Below are positions 1 through 12,422 of a stretch of DNA of 64,000 bases, one piece after another (positions within the stretch are counted from its first letter, which is position 1; each line of letters opens with the position of its first letter). The notes under the pieces are model-generated. The model saw only the letters and a program-made list of their open reading frames with translations, was not told the origin of the DNA and made no database searches. The translations under genes and the position numbers were made by a program. Location: the NCBI RefSeq assembly GCF_001183865.1, contig NZ_CP012020.1, positions 124,001 through 188,000 on the forward strand, written 5' to 3'. This stretch comes from Methylophilus sp. TWE2. Lineage in GTDB: Bacteria > Pseudomonadota > Gammaproteobacteria > Burkholderiales > Methylophilaceae.

Positions 1-25
1 GCTGTTGGTGTATGCCTTTTAGCAT
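1..25 (-). CDS. Possible 5' end of mreC (partial)
   Basis: Just beyond the mreB stop, on the same strand, an ATG (complement of 23-25) opens a frame reading MLKGIHQQ to the window edge. In most proteobacteria mreC follows mreB directly, and MreC proteins have a short polar N-terminus before a membrane segment, so this is probably the mreC start. Only eight codons are visible and there is no clear ribosome binding site. The call rests on gene order. Confidence 0.3.
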
Positions 26-54
26 GATCGGGGATGCGCCAACGTTGCCCCGGA

Positions 55-1101
<1,047 letters not shown>

Positions 1102-1158
1102 TTATCCTGTGAATATACTGATTTGGCGCTGCCCGCTGGGTGCGGCATAAAATCAAGG

Positions 1159-1164
1159 TATAAT
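1159..1164 (+). promoter_or_regulatory. -10 box of the gatCAB promoter
   Basis: A perfect TATAAT lies 61 bases before gatC in the mreB/gatC divergent gap. No good -35 hexamer stands 17 bases upstream (CTGGGT at best), so the promoter may be weak or may start at an extended element. The position fits transcription of gatC-gatA-gatB. Confidence 0.5.
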
Positions 1165-1225
1165 AGCGCAAAACGCACATGAAATTAAGATGTGCTTTCA
1201 AAATCTTACAGACAATTAACCCGAC

Positions 1226-1513
1226 ATGGCACTGAATCTTGATGATATCAAGCGCATCGCTCACCTCGCTCGTATTGAGGTCAGCGACAATGAGGCGCAA
1301 GAAACCCTGAACAAACTTTCCGGTATCCTCGGTTTGATCGAGCAAATGCAGGCAGTTGATACTACCGGTATCGAGCCGATGTCGCATTCGCAAGATGTGA
1401 CGCAACGTCTGCGTGAAGACGTGGTCACTGCCACCAATCAGCGAGAACTGTTTCAGTCGATTGCCCCGGCCACACAGGATGGCCTGTACCTGGTGCCTAA
1501 AGTCATTGAATAA
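1226..1513 (+). CDS. gatC: Asp/Glu-tRNA amidotransferase subunit C
   Basis: Small 95-aa subunit that wraps around and stabilises GatA in the GatCAB amidotransferase, which converts misacylated Glu-tRNA(Gln) or Asp-tRNA(Asn) to the correct amide form. The start [19 protein letters not shown] and the motif [13 protein letters not shown] near residues 48-60 are typical. First gene of gatC-gatA-gatB, with a 50-bp gap before gatA. No strong Shine-Dalgarno is visible. Confidence 0.95.
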   Translation: MALNLDDIKRIAHLARIEVSDNEAQETLNKLSGILGLIEQMQAVDTTGIEPMSHSQDVTQRLREDVVTATNQRELFQSIAPATQDGLYLVPKVIE

Positions 1514-1563
1514 CAGCGTGTGTTCCAAGCGAAGTTCACGCCACTAACCTAATAGATACAGTT

Positions 1564-3054
1564 ATGATCAACAGTAGTCTTAAACAGTTGGGCCAGCAGT
1601 TGGCCAGCAAACAAGTTTCCAGTGTCGAGCTCACGCAAGCCTATTTGCAGCGCATGGCACAGCTCAACCCCACCATCAATGCCTACGTTACCATAGACGA
1701 AGACAAAACCCTGGCGCAGGCCAAAGCCGCTGATGCACGCATCGCTGCTGGTGATTTTGGGCCCTTGACTGGTATTCCTTTGGCACAAAAAGATATTTTC
1801 TGTGCCAAAGGCTGGCGAACCACCTGCAGCTCGAAAATGCTGGAAACCTTTATTTCTCCGTATGACGCGCATGTCATCAGCCAGTTTGATGCGGCGGGTG
1901 CGGTGAATCTGGGCAAGACCAATATGGATGAGTTCGCCATGGGCTCTTCCAACGAAACCAGCTATTTCGGTGGCGTGAAAAACCCGTGGGATTTTGACCG
2001 CGTGCCTGGCGGTAGTTCGGGCGGTTCGGCTGCTGCCGTGGCAGCCCGATTGTGTGCCGCAGCTACCGGGACCGATACTGGCGGTTCGATTCGCCAACCC
2101 GCGTCACTCTGTGGCTTTACCGGCCTCAAGCCCACATACGGCCTGGTCTCCCGTTACGGCATGATTGCCTTTGCGTCTTCTTTAGACCAGGCAGGCCCGA
2201 TGGCCAAATCCGCTGAAGACTGTGCGCTGATGCTGAATGTGATGGCCGGTTTTGATGAACGCGACTCCACCAGTGTCAACCGCGAAAAAGAAGATTACAC
2301 CCGCGGCCTGACCAGCATGACCGGCGATCAGCCACTCAAAGGCTTGCGTATTGGTCTGCCTAAAGAGTATTTTGCCGAAGGCCTGAATGCCGACGTCGCT
2401 AAAGTCATTGAAACCGCGATTGCCGAATACAAAAAACTGGGCGCCGAAATTGTTGAGGTGAGCTTGCCCAACAATAACCTGTCGATCCCGGTGTATTACG
2501 TGCTGGCACCCGCTGAGGCTTCAAGCAACCTGTCACGTTACGATGGCGTGCGTTATGGTCACCGTGCGGCCGAGTACAATGACCTGCTTGAAATGTATAT
2601 GAAATCACGTGCCGAAGGGTTTGGTGCCGAGGTCAAGCGCCGTATCCTGATCGGCACTTATGTGCTGAGCGCGGGGTATTACGACGCCTACTACCTCAAG
2701 GCACAAAAAATCCGTCGCCTGATCGCGCAAGACTTTGTCGAGGCCTTTAAACACTGTGATGTGATCATGGGGCCGGCTGCACCTTCCACCGCTTTTAAGG
2801 CTGGCGAAAAGACGAGTGACCCGGTTGCGATGTATCTGGAAGATTTATACACCATTGCCGTCAACCTGGCTGGTTTGCCAGGCATGAGTATCCCGGCAGG
2901 GTTTGCGACCAGCAGCGAAGGCAAGGCATTGCCAGTCGGTTTGCAGATTATTGGTAATTATTTTGATGAGGCACGCATGCTCAATGTCGGACATGCCTAT
3001 CAACAAGTGACAGACTGGCATACACGCATGCCAGCCGGTTTGGAGAACATCTAA
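1564..3054 (+). CDS. gatA: Asp/Glu-tRNA amidotransferase subunit A
   Basis: Amidase subunit that releases ammonia from glutamine for tRNA-dependent transamidation. The 496-aa protein has the amidase signature: a Ser-rich loop [13 protein letters not shown] near residues 150-162, followed by [14 protein letters not shown] near residues 170-183. With the conserved lysine in [12 protein letters not shown] near residue 78 these give the Ser-cisSer-Lys triad. One base separates it from gatB, so the two are co-translated. Full length, nothing unusual. Confidence 0.97.
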   Translation: MINSSLKQLGQQLASKQVSSVELTQAYLQRMAQLNPTINAYVTIDEDKTLAQAKAADARIAAGDFGPLTGIPLAQKDIFCAKGWRTTCSSKMLETFISPYDAHVISQFDAAGAVNLGKTNMDEFAMGSSNETSYFGGVKNPWDFDRVPGGSSGGSAAAVAARLCAAATGTDTGGSIRQPASLCGFTGLKPTYGLVSRYGMIAFASSLDQAGPMAKSAEDCALMLNVMAGFDERDSTSVNREKEDYTRGLTSMTGDQPLKGLRIGLPKEYFAEGLNADVAKVIETAIAEYKKLGAEIVEVSLPNNNLSIPVYYVLAPAEASSNLSRYDGVRYGHRAAEYNDLLEMYMKSRAEGFGAEVKRRILIGTYVLSAGYYDAYYLKAQKIRRLIAQDFVEAFKHCDVIMGPAAPSTAFKAGEKTSDPVAMYLEDLYTIAVNLAGLPGMSIPAGFATSSEGKALPVGLQIIGNYFDEARMLNVGHAYQQVTDWHTRMPAGLENI

Positions 3055-3055
3055 C

Positions 3056-4501
3056 ATGCAGTGGGAAGTCGTGATTGGGTTGGAAACCCACGTACAGTTA
3101 CAAACCAAGTCCAAGCAATTCAGCGGGGCCTCAACCACTTATGGTGCCGAGCCGAACACCCAGGCTTGCGAAGTGAGCATTGCATTACCAGGCGTATTGC
3201 CTGTGCTGAATAAGAAAGCCGTTGAATGCGCCATCAAATTTGGCCTGGCGATTGATGCCGAGATGGCACCGCGTAGCGTGTTCTCACGCAAGAATTATTT
3301 TTACCCTGACCTACCTAAAGGTTACCAGATCAGCCAGTTTGAGCTGCCGGTCGTGGGTAAAGGCCAGATCACCATTCAAGTGCCCGCAGGTAAAAATACC
3401 CAAGCCTACGAAAAAGTCATCAATATTACCCGTGCCCATCTCGAAGAAGATGCTGGTAAATCGGTGCATGGTGCCGTTGAGGGCATGTCCGGCATTGATT
3501 TGAACCGTGCTGGTACGCCACTGCTGGAAATTGTGACCGAACCCGACATGCGTAGCGCGGCCGAAGCGGTGGCTTACGCCAAAAAACTGCACGAACTGGT
3601 GCAATGGATAGGCATTTGCGATGGCAATATGCAGGAAGGTTCTTTCCGCTGCGATGTGAACGTCTCCGTGCGTCCGAAAGGCACAGAGAAGTTTGGTACG
3701 CGCCGTGAGATCAAAAACCTCAACTCGTTCAAGTTCATGCAGCAGGCCATTGAGTACGAAACCCAGTGGCAGATTGAAACGCTCGAAGATGGTGGCACCA
3801 TCCAGCAGGCAACGGTGCTGTTTAATCCGGATACTGGTGAAACGCGCGCCATGCGGACCAAGGAAGAGGCCAACGATTACCGCTACTTCCCGGATCCGGA
3901 TTTACTACCCCTAGAAGTGACAGAAGCGGACAAGGCGCGAGTAAAGGCTGAGATGCCGGAATTGCCACAAGCTTTGCAGACGCGTCTGATTAGTGAGTAC
4001 CAACTCTCCAGTTATGATGCCAGCACGCTGACATCCTCACGCAGCCTAGCCGATTATTTTGTATCAGTAGTCAATGCAGGTGCCGAACCTAAACAAGCCG
4101 CCAATTGGGTGATGGGTGCGTTATCGGCAAAACTCAACGCTGAAGAAAGAACCATCGTTGACAGTCCAGTGACTGCTGTGCAATTAGCAGCCTTGCTCAA
4201 ACGCATTGCCGATAACACCATTTCTAATAATGCCGCCAAGCAGGTGTTTGAAGGCTTATGGGCAGGCGAGGGCGAAGTCGACGCCATTATTGAAGCTAAA
4301 GGCCTCAAGCAAGTGTCAGATACTGGCGCCATTGAAGCGATTATCAATGAAGTACTGGCGGCCAACCAGGCCATGGTTGATGAATACAAATCCGGTAAGG
4401 AAAAAGCGTTTAATGCCTTGGTAGGTCAGTGCATGAAAGCCAGCAAGGGTAAAGCCAACCCTGCCCAGGTCAATGAGACGCTTAAGAAAATGCTTGGCTA
4501 A
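3056..4501 (+). CDS. gatB: Asp/Glu-tRNA amidotransferase subunit B
   Basis: Kinase and tRNA-binding subunit of GatCAB, which phosphorylates the misacylated residue on the tRNA and receives ammonia from GatA. 481 aa. It starts [15 protein letters not shown], the conserved GatB N-terminus, and has the [25 protein letters not shown] and [17 protein letters not shown] motifs. The C-terminal YqeY-like helical tail is complete. Last gene of gatCAB, with a strong terminator 30 bases downstream. Confidence 0.97.
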   Translation: MQWEVVIGLETHVQLQTKSKQFSGASTTYGAEPNTQACEVSIALPGVLPVLNKKAVECAIKFGLAIDAEMAPRSVFSRKNYFYPDLPKGYQISQFELPVVGKGQITIQVPAGKNTQAYEKVINITRAHLEEDAGKSVHGAVEGMSGIDLNRAGTPLLEIVTEPDMRSAAEAVAYAKKLHELVQWIGICDGNMQEGSFRCDVNVSVRPKGTEKFGTRREIKNLNSFKFMQQAIEYETQWQIETLEDGGTIQQATVLFNPDTGETRAMRTKEEANDYRYFPDPDLLPLEVTEADKARVKAEMPELPQALQTRLISEYQLSSYDASTLTSSRSLADYFVSVVNAGAEPKQAANWVMGALSAKLNAEERTIVDSPVTAVQLAALLKRIADNTISNNAAKQVFEGLWAGEGEVDAIIEAKGLKQVSDTGAIEAIINEVLAANQAMVDEYKSGKEKAFNALVGQCMKASKGKANPAQVNETLKKMLG

Positions 4502-4528
4502 CTTTTGAGTGATACGACTCTCCTCATT

Positions 4529-4556
4529 AAAAAACCCCGCAATTGCGGGGTTTTTT
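4529..4556 (+). terminator. Intrinsic terminator after gatB
   Basis: A GC-rich hairpin (CCCCGC-AATT-GCGGGG) is flanked by A6 and T6 tracts, so it can work in both directions. It ends gatCAB and also insulates the convergent gene at 4580-4987. Confidence 0.92.
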
Positions 4557-4579
4557 AATGGCAACTGATTGACCGCTAT

Positions 4580-4987
4580 TTAATGACACAATGCATGGCA
4601 AAGCAGTTGATAGCAAATTGTCAGGAAGCCCACGGTTGTAATGACAAAACTCAATGCAGAAAAGACTCTCCACCTGGTTTTGCTCCAAAAGTCGGTATCA
4701 AAGGCAGCAATGGTAAAAATGGTCGGGTTGGTAAAGCCGCCAATGGCAACACAGACACAGGCAAAATAATGTAACTCGATGCCTGCCGCTTTAGCAGCGC
4801 CAAAAAAGCCCAGGTTAAACAACGCCATCAAGGCATAATCGACGTGGGCACGTATCATGGTTTTGTAATCCACCAGAAAGTCGCCATCAATCCCTTTGAT
4901 GGGGAACCAGCGGGCAAACGTCATCAACCATGCTGATAAAATTAAGGCGGTGGCGCACGCAACTGCACCGATTAATAACACTTCCAT
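4580..4987 (-). CDS. Small four-helix membrane protein, unknown function
   Basis: A 135-aa protein that I do not recognise. It has about four hydrophobic segments: residues 4-24, about 52-68, about 75-95 and 110-130. A charged loop, RWFPIKGIDGDFLVDYKTMIRA, lies after the first one. The sequence around 4993-4997 on the minus strand gives an acceptable Shine-Dalgarno. The gene is monocistronic, convergent with gatB, and lies 65 bases downstream of a perfect 18-bp palindrome that could be a repressor site, so it is probably inducible. Its role cannot be told from the sequence. Confidence 0.7.
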   Translation of the reverse strand: MEVLLIGAVACATALILSAWLMTFARWFPIKGIDGDFLVDYKTMIRAHVDYALMALFNLGFFGAAKAAGIELHYFACVCVAIGGFTNPTIFTIAAFDTDFWSKTRWRVFSALSFVITTVGFLTICYQLLCHALCH

Positions 4988-5051
4988 ATGATCTCTCCTG
5001 AGTTCCTGATTGAAATAATCCCGGTAGTTTTTATCGTCGGGTGGCGTGATT

Positions 5052-5069
5052 GTAGACAGATCTGTCTAC
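5052..5069. promoter_or_regulatory. Perfect 18-bp palindrome, TetR-type operator candidate
   Basis: GTAGACAGATCTGTCTAC is a perfect palindrome in the gap between the small membrane protein (minus) and the thiC riboswitch (plus). The form TAGACAG/CTGTCTA resembles operators of TetR-family repressors. It lies 65 bases before the membrane-protein start, where a promoter would be expected. No regulator gene is adjacent; the only TetR gene in the window is at 10.3 kb. Confidence 0.55.
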
Positions 5070-5132
5070 TTGTCAAGAGGAGGTCGTTTCTGCTTGCGTT
5101 ATGAGGCGTTTTCCCGCACAATCCGTTCGTTG

Positions 5133-7148
<2,016 letters not shown>

Positions 7149-7164
7149 TTTTTGCGCTTTTCAT

Positions 7165-7192
7165 AAAAACCGGCGTACTGCCGGTTTTTTTT
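7165..7192 (+). terminator. Terminator after thiC
   Basis: Hairpin CCGGC-GTACT-GCCGG, preceded by A5 and followed by T8, begins 17 bases after the thiC stop. Confidence 0.9.
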
Positions 7193-7303
7193 GTTGCTTG
7201 CAAAGTGGTTATTTGATCTGCAAACCAGCTGTTTTTTCACCGATTCTCAGCTGGCATGCCACGGTATAGTGCACAGTCTATATCGCGGCTTAAGGCATCC
7301 ATT

Positions 7304-8959
7304 ATGGCGGACAACCTGCAAAGCAGTATCGTACGAGACTTCCGGCAAACGCTGCTGTGGCCTATCCAGTTGATGACGGATCACAGTAGTCTGAATGCTG
7401 TGAATTATCCATGGCAAGTGCTCAAAGACACGCCCAACTCACCTTGGGTAGAAATACAAGACGAGTTTTTGCAGGCCTCGCCGCACCTCAGTGAAACCAG
7501 GTACCAGGAGTTCGTCACTTTTCTGCCGTTTGCCCAGCGCTTTTTGTATGGCGAGGGCAAGCATGGCCGCGAAGCAGGCGGATATGGTGAATCTCCCATT
7601 CATATTTTCACGCGTAGCGACATTAACCAGGTACGTATTACCTTGCATGGCGATCAACAGCCCTTAGTATTGCGCGTCTCCCATGTGGAGTTGTATTTCT
7701 TTTTTGATATTGACGTCGCCATGCTGGCGTTTGAGGTGACTGGCAAAGACCTGCCATTAAAGTCCGCCATGGAGATCATGTACCGGTTGGGGCGTACTTA
7801 TCCTAACTATTGGGACGATACCGGCGAAGCCGGCCATTGTGCGCAACTGGTTGAGTGGCTGGACCAACAGGGACAGGTGATTGCCCGCTCTGATTATGAA
7901 GACAAGGCGCGCTACCTGGCGTTTGTCAAAGAGAATCATGTGCCCTGCGTGTCCTTGCATTGGCTGGCGCTCATGCATCCCTTGGTGCCTCACTATTCTG
8001 ATCAGGAAGGTGCATTGCGTTATCGTGAAATTGAATACCAGCGCATGCCGCTGATGGCCTACCTGTCGTTTGATGATGTGAGCCAGCTAAGCCGTGGTGA
8101 CCTCATCCGTCTTGGGCTGGTGTGCCAACCCTGGCATTCTGAAACGCTGCCGTTTACCGAACAATTTTTGCAGGCATTCGAAAAAAATAATTGCTATGAC
8201 CGCTACTGGGATGATGCCCGCCAGGATCCGTGGAGCACAACACGTATCATGTGCACCGGGCAAAATTTTGTCGTGGTCGGCAGCCATCAGCACCGCGTGT
8301 TTACCAATGAGCGCACTGGCATCAAACGCCATTACCAGAACCAGTACTTTTTGCTATTTTTGATTGCGCATTTCCAGAAAGCGGCGTTGCTCATGTTGTC
8401 TGACCGCATGGTGCAGGCCATCAGCCGATTGAATATCCAGAGTGAAGATTCTGTGAAAGCTTTCCGCAGCCGTATCCGTAACGCCACAGCCGTGTTTTTG
8501 CGCTTTACGCACCGCTACTGGTTTGAAAACGTCTCAGACCAGGCCGTGGCTAAAGACCTGTTTTCCTTGATGCTCAAACAGCTGGACTCCGTCAGCCTGT
8601 TTGAAAAAACACGCCGCCGTATTATGGATATGGCGGAATATCTTGAGGGCGAAGAAATCAAGCGCCAGGCCGATACCGTCGTTCGACTGACGGTGGTCAC
8701 CATCCTCGGCCTGATTGGGACCATGACCAGCGGCCTGCTGGGCATGAACTTGATTGACCTCACGCAATCCAGCCTGCCTGAAAAACTGGCGTATTTTGCC
8801 ATCGTGTTTGTGCCAGTGAGTCTGCTCACTTTTTACACGGTCATCAAGTCCCGGCGCCTTTCGCTGTTTCTGGATGCACTTTCAAATGAAGGTGCTGGGC
8901 TGGGTTACAAATTATCCAAACTGCGCAGTGTCTGGGTGGGAAGGCTTGATGATCACTAA
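7304..8959 (+). CDS. CorA-like divalent cation transporter with a large N-terminal domain
   Basis: Putative inner-membrane Mg2+/Co2+-type channel. The last ~120 residues carry the CorA pattern: a long charged helix, then two membrane segments, the first ending GTMTSGLLGMNL, so the GMN selectivity motif is present. The second segment, LAYFAIVFVPVSLLTFYTVI, precedes a basic tail. The ~400-residue cytoplasmic part is longer than in classical CorA (~315 aa in total). Start 7304 (MADNLQSS, 551 aa) is preferred because AAGG sits eight bases upstream; the earlier ATG at 7256 has no such site. Transport role inferred from the GMN motif; the ion is not known. Confidence 0.8.
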   Translation: MADNLQSSIVRDFRQTLLWPIQLMTDHSSLNAVNYPWQVLKDTPNSPWVEIQDEFLQASPHLSETRYQEFVTFLPFAQRFLYGEGKHGREAGGYGESPIHIFTRSDINQVRITLHGDQQPLVLRVSHVELYFFFDIDVAMLAFEVTGKDLPLKSAMEIMYRLGRTYPNYWDDTGEAGHCAQLVEWLDQQGQVIARSDYEDKARYLAFVKENHVPCVSLHWLALMHPLVPHYSDQEGALRYREIEYQRMPLMAYLSFDDVSQLSRGDLIRLGLVCQPWHSETLPFTEQFLQAFEKNNCYDRYWDDARQDPWSTTRIMCTGQNFVVVGSHQHRVFTNERTGIKRHYQNQYFLLFLIAHFQKAALLMLSDRMVQAISRLNIQSEDSVKAFRSRIRNATAVFLRFTHRYWFENVSDQAVAKDLFSLMLKQLDSVSLFEKTRRRIMDMAEYLEGEEIKRQADTVVRLTVVTILGLIGTMTSGLLGMNLIDLTQSSLPEKLAYFAIVFVPVSLLTFYTVIKSRRLSLFLDALSNEGAGLGYKLSKLRSVWVGRLDDH

Positions 8960-9064
8960 ACCGGTAGTTTGGCGATCCAAACACTTGTTAAAAAATGAAT
9001 CTTTATGACGGGCTTCTATCCAATTTTGAAAGGCTAATACTGGCAATATTGATAGGAGAACATG

Positions 9065-9580
9065 ATGAGACGCAGGCTCTATTTTGTTTTACCCAATATT
9101 AGAAGCGCACGGGCAATGATGAACGAACTATTGCTGGAAAGGGTGGAAGAAGGCCATATTCACTTCCATGCTAAAAACGAGCAGCTGTTAGGCAATCTTC
9201 CCAAGGCGAATGCAGTAGAAAAATCGGATGTCGTGTATAGCGCATTGGCAGGCTTTGTGTTTGGTGCGGTGTTTGGTTTGCTGGGTGGTTTGCTGGCCTA
9301 TCTGGTGCCCTGGTGGTTTGGCGAAGTGACGTTAATGGTGATCCCTTATTGCATGGTGCTGGGTGCGCTTTCTTGTACCGCCTGGGCTGCAGCAGTCGCG
9401 ACTGCCGCCCCTAGTTATCGCCTCAAATCATATCAATCCCAACTTGAGCAAGGCAGTATTTTAATGATTGTCTCGGTGCCATTGCGCAGATTGGGTGAAG
9501 TACGCCGTCGGCTCATGCAGCATCACCCGGAAGCGATGTATAGTGGCGTTTGGCCAGCAGAACACAAGCTTTTTCCCTAA
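9065..9580 (+). CDS. Two-helix membrane protein of unknown function
   Basis: A 171-aa protein with an N-terminal soluble part (RRRLYFVLPNIRSARAMMNELL), two hydrophobic segments near residues 60-84 and 92-115 rich in Gly/Ala, and a C-terminal part resembling a second small alpha/beta half (GSILMIVSVPLRRLGEVRR). The layout recalls DUF1269-type membrane proteins, but I cannot assign the family firmly. AGGAG stands six bases before ATG 9065; ATG 9062 is an alternative. Monocistronic, convergent with yaeQ. Confidence 0.7.
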   Translation: MRRRLYFVLPNIRSARAMMNELLLERVEEGHIHFHAKNEQLLGNLPKANAVEKSDVVYSALAGFVFGAVFGLLGGLLAYLVPWWFGEVTLMVIPYCMVLGALSCTAWAAAVATAAPSYRLKSYQSQLEQGSILMIVSVPLRRLGEVRRRLMQHHPEAMYSGVWPAEHKLFP

Positions 9581-9618
9581 GCCAGTCATGCTGGCTTGTT
9601 GTGAGGCGAGTTGGATGG

Positions 9619-10161
9619 TTATTCTCTGGCTTCTTTTAACCATTGCGGCTGAATTTCAAAGCTCCCACCATCATAGCTCGCCAGCATTTGCCGGTCTTGA
9701 ATGGTGAAACTGATGGTCAGTCCACGTGTGGCTGCGGCAGCCAGTTGTTCTGTTTCTGGCAGGTTAATCACGGTGACGTTATCCAGCTTGAGTATGGCTT
9801 TCTGGTTCTGGGTCCACCACATCTCTGCCGTTCGGCCACCGTAGAGGACTTGTACCACGTGCGCTGCCCGTCCACACGCTTTGCGGATCTCGCGTTCGTC
9901 AGGCAAACCTACACCAATCCAGCGTTCAATCGCACCCGTTAAATCTTTCTGCCACAGATCCGGCTCATCGTCTTCACTCAAGCCTTTACCAAACAGCAAT
10001 GCTTCATCGGCATACAGCACAAAAGCCAGCAAGCGTACCATCATTCGCTCATCAGTTTCTGAAGGATGTTTTGCCAGTGTCAATTGATGTTGCTGGTAAT
10101 AATGCCTATCCATGTCGGCAATATTGACGTCGATTTTATAAATGGTGGACTTGAGGGCCAT
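9619..10161 (-). CDS. yaeQ: YaeQ family protein
   Basis: 180-aa soluble protein of the YaeQ family, which has a PD-(D/E)XK nuclease-like fold and an unclear role. The opening MALKSTIYKIDVNIADMDRHYY, the segment ERMMVRLLAFVLYADEALLFGKGLSEDDEPDLW and the later IGVGLPDEREIRKACGRA are hallmark stretches. Full length. Monocistronic and divergent from the tetR-RND operon. Confidence 0.92.
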   Translation of the reverse strand: MALKSTIYKIDVNIADMDRHYYQQHQLTLAKHPSETDERMMVRLLAFVLYADEALLFGKGLSEDDEPDLWQKDLTGAIERWIGVGLPDEREIRKACGRAAHVVQVLYGGRTAEMWWTQNQKAILKLDNVTVINLPETEQLAAAATRGLTISFTIQDRQMLASYDGGSFEIQPQWLKEARE

Positions 10162-10288
10162 GTTTGCTGAAGTGTCTGCGTCAATAAAAGTGCTTCGAGT
10201 ATAGCAAAGCTACTGCGCACCCTAGGCGTTTGTAACAAATAGAATACAAGAAAACACTTGCTGTTTTTTTTAAAACCCTTTTAAAATG

Positions 10289-10303
10289 AAAATGAAACAT
10301 TTT
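10289..10303. promoter_or_regulatory. Palindrome upstream of tetR, candidate autorepression operator
   Basis: AAAATG-AAA-CATTTT is a 15-bp perfect inverted repeat, 20 bases before the tetR start inside a very AT-rich stretch (10251-10322). TetR repressors commonly bind such sites in their own promoter. Assignment to the adjacent regulator is inference. Confidence 0.45.
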
Positions 10304-10322
10304 ATTTTTATTTTAAAAGCAT

Positions 10323-10997
10323 ATGATTGATCCACAGTTCAAAGCTGTCAGCAAATCTAAAACACGTGTCGGCCGCCCGAGAGCGGGCACGGCGCAAAAG
10401 CGGCATAACCAGTTATTAACCCGCGTGTTAGAACTATTTATGACAGAAGGCGTTACACAAACCAGTGTTGCCCGTATCGCTGCCCATTGCGGGGTCTCTA
10501 CGCGAACGATATATGAACGTTACAACAATAAATATGATTTACTGATCGCCGCAGTGACGCAGATGGTGGAGCAGGACATGTCCGCGATGGTGCAAGTGGA
10601 TAATTTGCATAAATACAGTCTGAACGAAGTGCTTACACTGATTGGCCGTTTCATTCTCAACCGTGTGCTAGAACCGCGCATGGTGTCTTTTTACCGTATC
10701 GGTATATCCGAGTTTTACCATGTGCCCGAACTGGCATTAGCCATGAAGCAAGCCGGCCCTGAACGCATCTTTCAAATGCTGGCTGAAGTGCTGGCTTTTT
10801 ATGAGGCTAAAGGCATACTGCCGACAGTGAATTTTATGCAAGCAGCAGAGTCCTATTGCGAATTGCTGATCGCCGGGCCACGTAATAAAGCCTTGTTCGG
10901 CGCCTTGCCAGAGGATTGGGATGCCGAGGCACATATCAAATTTGTTGTGACACTATTTCTTAAAGGAATTACCGGAATGGAGCAGAATCATGGGTAA
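10323..10997 (+). CDS. TetR family repressor of the RND efflux operon
   Basis: 224-aa regulator. The N-terminal HTH (about residues 25-70) contains VLELFMTEGVTQTSVARIA, CGVSTRTIYERYNNKYDLL, a textbook TetR recognition helix. The C-terminal ligand domain is typical of efflux-pump repressors (NRVLEPRMVSFYRIGISE). It overlaps the next gene by 8 bases, so the repressor is translated with the pump it probably controls. The inducing compound is unknown. Confidence 0.92.
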   Translation: MIDPQFKAVSKSKTRVGRPRAGTAQKRHNQLLTRVLELFMTEGVTQTSVARIAAHCGVSTRTIYERYNNKYDLLIAAVTQMVEQDMSAMVQVDNLHKYSLNEVLTLIGRFILNRVLEPRMVSFYRIGISEFYHVPELALAMKQAGPERIFQMLAEVLAFYEAKGILPTVNFMQAAESYCELLIAGPRNKALFGALPEDWDAEAHIKFVVTLFLKGITGMEQNHG

Positions 10998-12420
10998 GCA
11001 TGCCCGATGGTATTGGCTGTGCTTGATCGTGCCATTGGCCGGCTGTACGGTGTTGGAGGAGTATATCCGTCCAAAACCGGAGACACCGACCCAATGGCAA
11101 GCCCCACCGCCGCATGAAGGTAAGCTGCTTTCACTCAAGGATTGGTGGGGGCAATTTAATGATCCAGTGCTGAATGAGTTGCTGGCACAAGCACAGAAGG
11201 AAAACCCCTCGCTTGAACTGGCGCTGGCTAACATCAGCTCAGCACGTGCCAATCTTGGTACGGCATTCTCACAAGGAATCCCTTCACTGACTGCAAATGG
11301 TTCCTTTACCGAAAGCAAAGGGGCGAATGCTGCATTAGGTGCCAGTACGGTCAAGATCACTTCGGGCACACTGGATGCAAGCTGGGAACTGGATTTGTTT
11401 GGCAAAATAAAAGCTGGCAAGCAGGCGGCCATCGCCCAGCTGGAGTCCAGGGAGATGGCCTGGCATGATGCCCGCATCACACTGGCAGCAGAGGTTGCCA
11501 ATAATTATGTCAACTACCGTGCATGCCGGGAAAACGTTGATGCCTTGCAGCAGGCACTTGATTCCCGACGCGAGACGGCTCGCTTGACCGGCATTTCCAG
11601 TAAGGCAGGCTTTACCTCACCAGCAGATCTATCGTTGGCTGAAGCTGCGATGCGCGCCAGTGAGTCAACACTCGATGGACAGCAGGCTGAATGCGATGGT
11701 CTGGTCAAGGCGCTGGTGGCATTAACTAACCTCCCAGAAGCGAAATTACAGAGTGTGCTTGCCCAAGGGAAAGGACTACCGCAACCTGCGCTGTTTGATG
11801 TTCAGGCTTTACCTGCCGAATTGTTGACACGCAGGCCGGATCTTGTCAGGGATGAGCGTAACCTGGCCGAAGCGAGTGCCAATATTGGAGTCAGTAAAGC
11901 TGCTTTGTACCCAAGTCTGAGTCTCACCGGGTCCATTGGTTACAGGCAAACCACGATTAACGGTACCGTCATCCGCGGCCAAACCTGGTCATATGGTCCC
12001 AGCCTCAAATTGCCTTTGTTTGATGGCGGCGCCAATAGGGCCGCGATAGAGGCAGACCGGGCAACCTTTGATAATTTACTGGCAACTTACAAGCAGAATG
12101 TGCGTAACGCTGTGAAAGAGGTCGAGCAAGCACTGGTTAATTTGAATAGTGCGACACGGCGTGTACAGTCTGAAAGTGAGAGTGCCGCTCAGTATCGCCA
12201 GTATTTCAAAGTGGCAGAAATGAACTGGAAGTCAGGCGGCCTGGATTTACTGTCACTGGAAGATGCACGCCGCCAGAAAATCAACGCCGAACTCAATGTG
12301 ATTACCCAACAAAAGAATCGCGTATTACAGTGGATTGCCCTGTATAAGGCGTTTGGTGGGGACTGGCTTGAAACCCGGCAAACAGTCAAACCTCCATTGA
12401 AACCCATGGAAAAAAGGTAA
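10990..12420 (+). CDS. RND efflux outer-membrane lipoprotein (NodT/OprM family)
   Basis: Outer-membrane channel of a tripartite efflux pump, 476 aa. It has a lipoprotein signal peptide with lipobox PLAGCT, so Cys19 should be acylated, then two OEP repeats. RRPDLVRDERNLAEASANIG near residues 275-295 is the conserved turn of the NodT family. It overlaps tetR by 8 bases and is followed two bases later by the membrane-fusion gene. Confidence 0.93.
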   Translation: MGKHARWYWLCLIVPLAGCTVLEEYIRPKPETPTQWQAPPPHEGKLLSLKDWWGQFNDPVLNELLAQAQKENPSLELALANISSARANLGTAFSQGIPSLTANGSFTESKGANAALGASTVKITSGTLDASWELDLFGKIKAGKQAAIAQLESREMAWHDARITLAAEVANNYVNYRACRENVDALQQALDSRRETARLTGISSKAGFTSPADLSLAEAAMRASESTLDGQQAECDGLVKALVALTNLPEAKLQSVLAQGKGLPQPALFDVQALPAELLTRRPDLVRDERNLAEASANIGVSKAALYPSLSLTGSIGYRQTTINGTVIRGQTWSYGPSLKLPLFDGGANRAAIEADRATFDNLLATYKQNVRNAVKEVEQALVNLNSATRRVQSESESAAQYRQYFKVAEMNWKSGGLDLLSLEDARRQKINAELNVITQQKNRVLQWIALYKAFGGDWLETRQTVKPPLKPMEKR

Positions 12421-12422
12421 GC

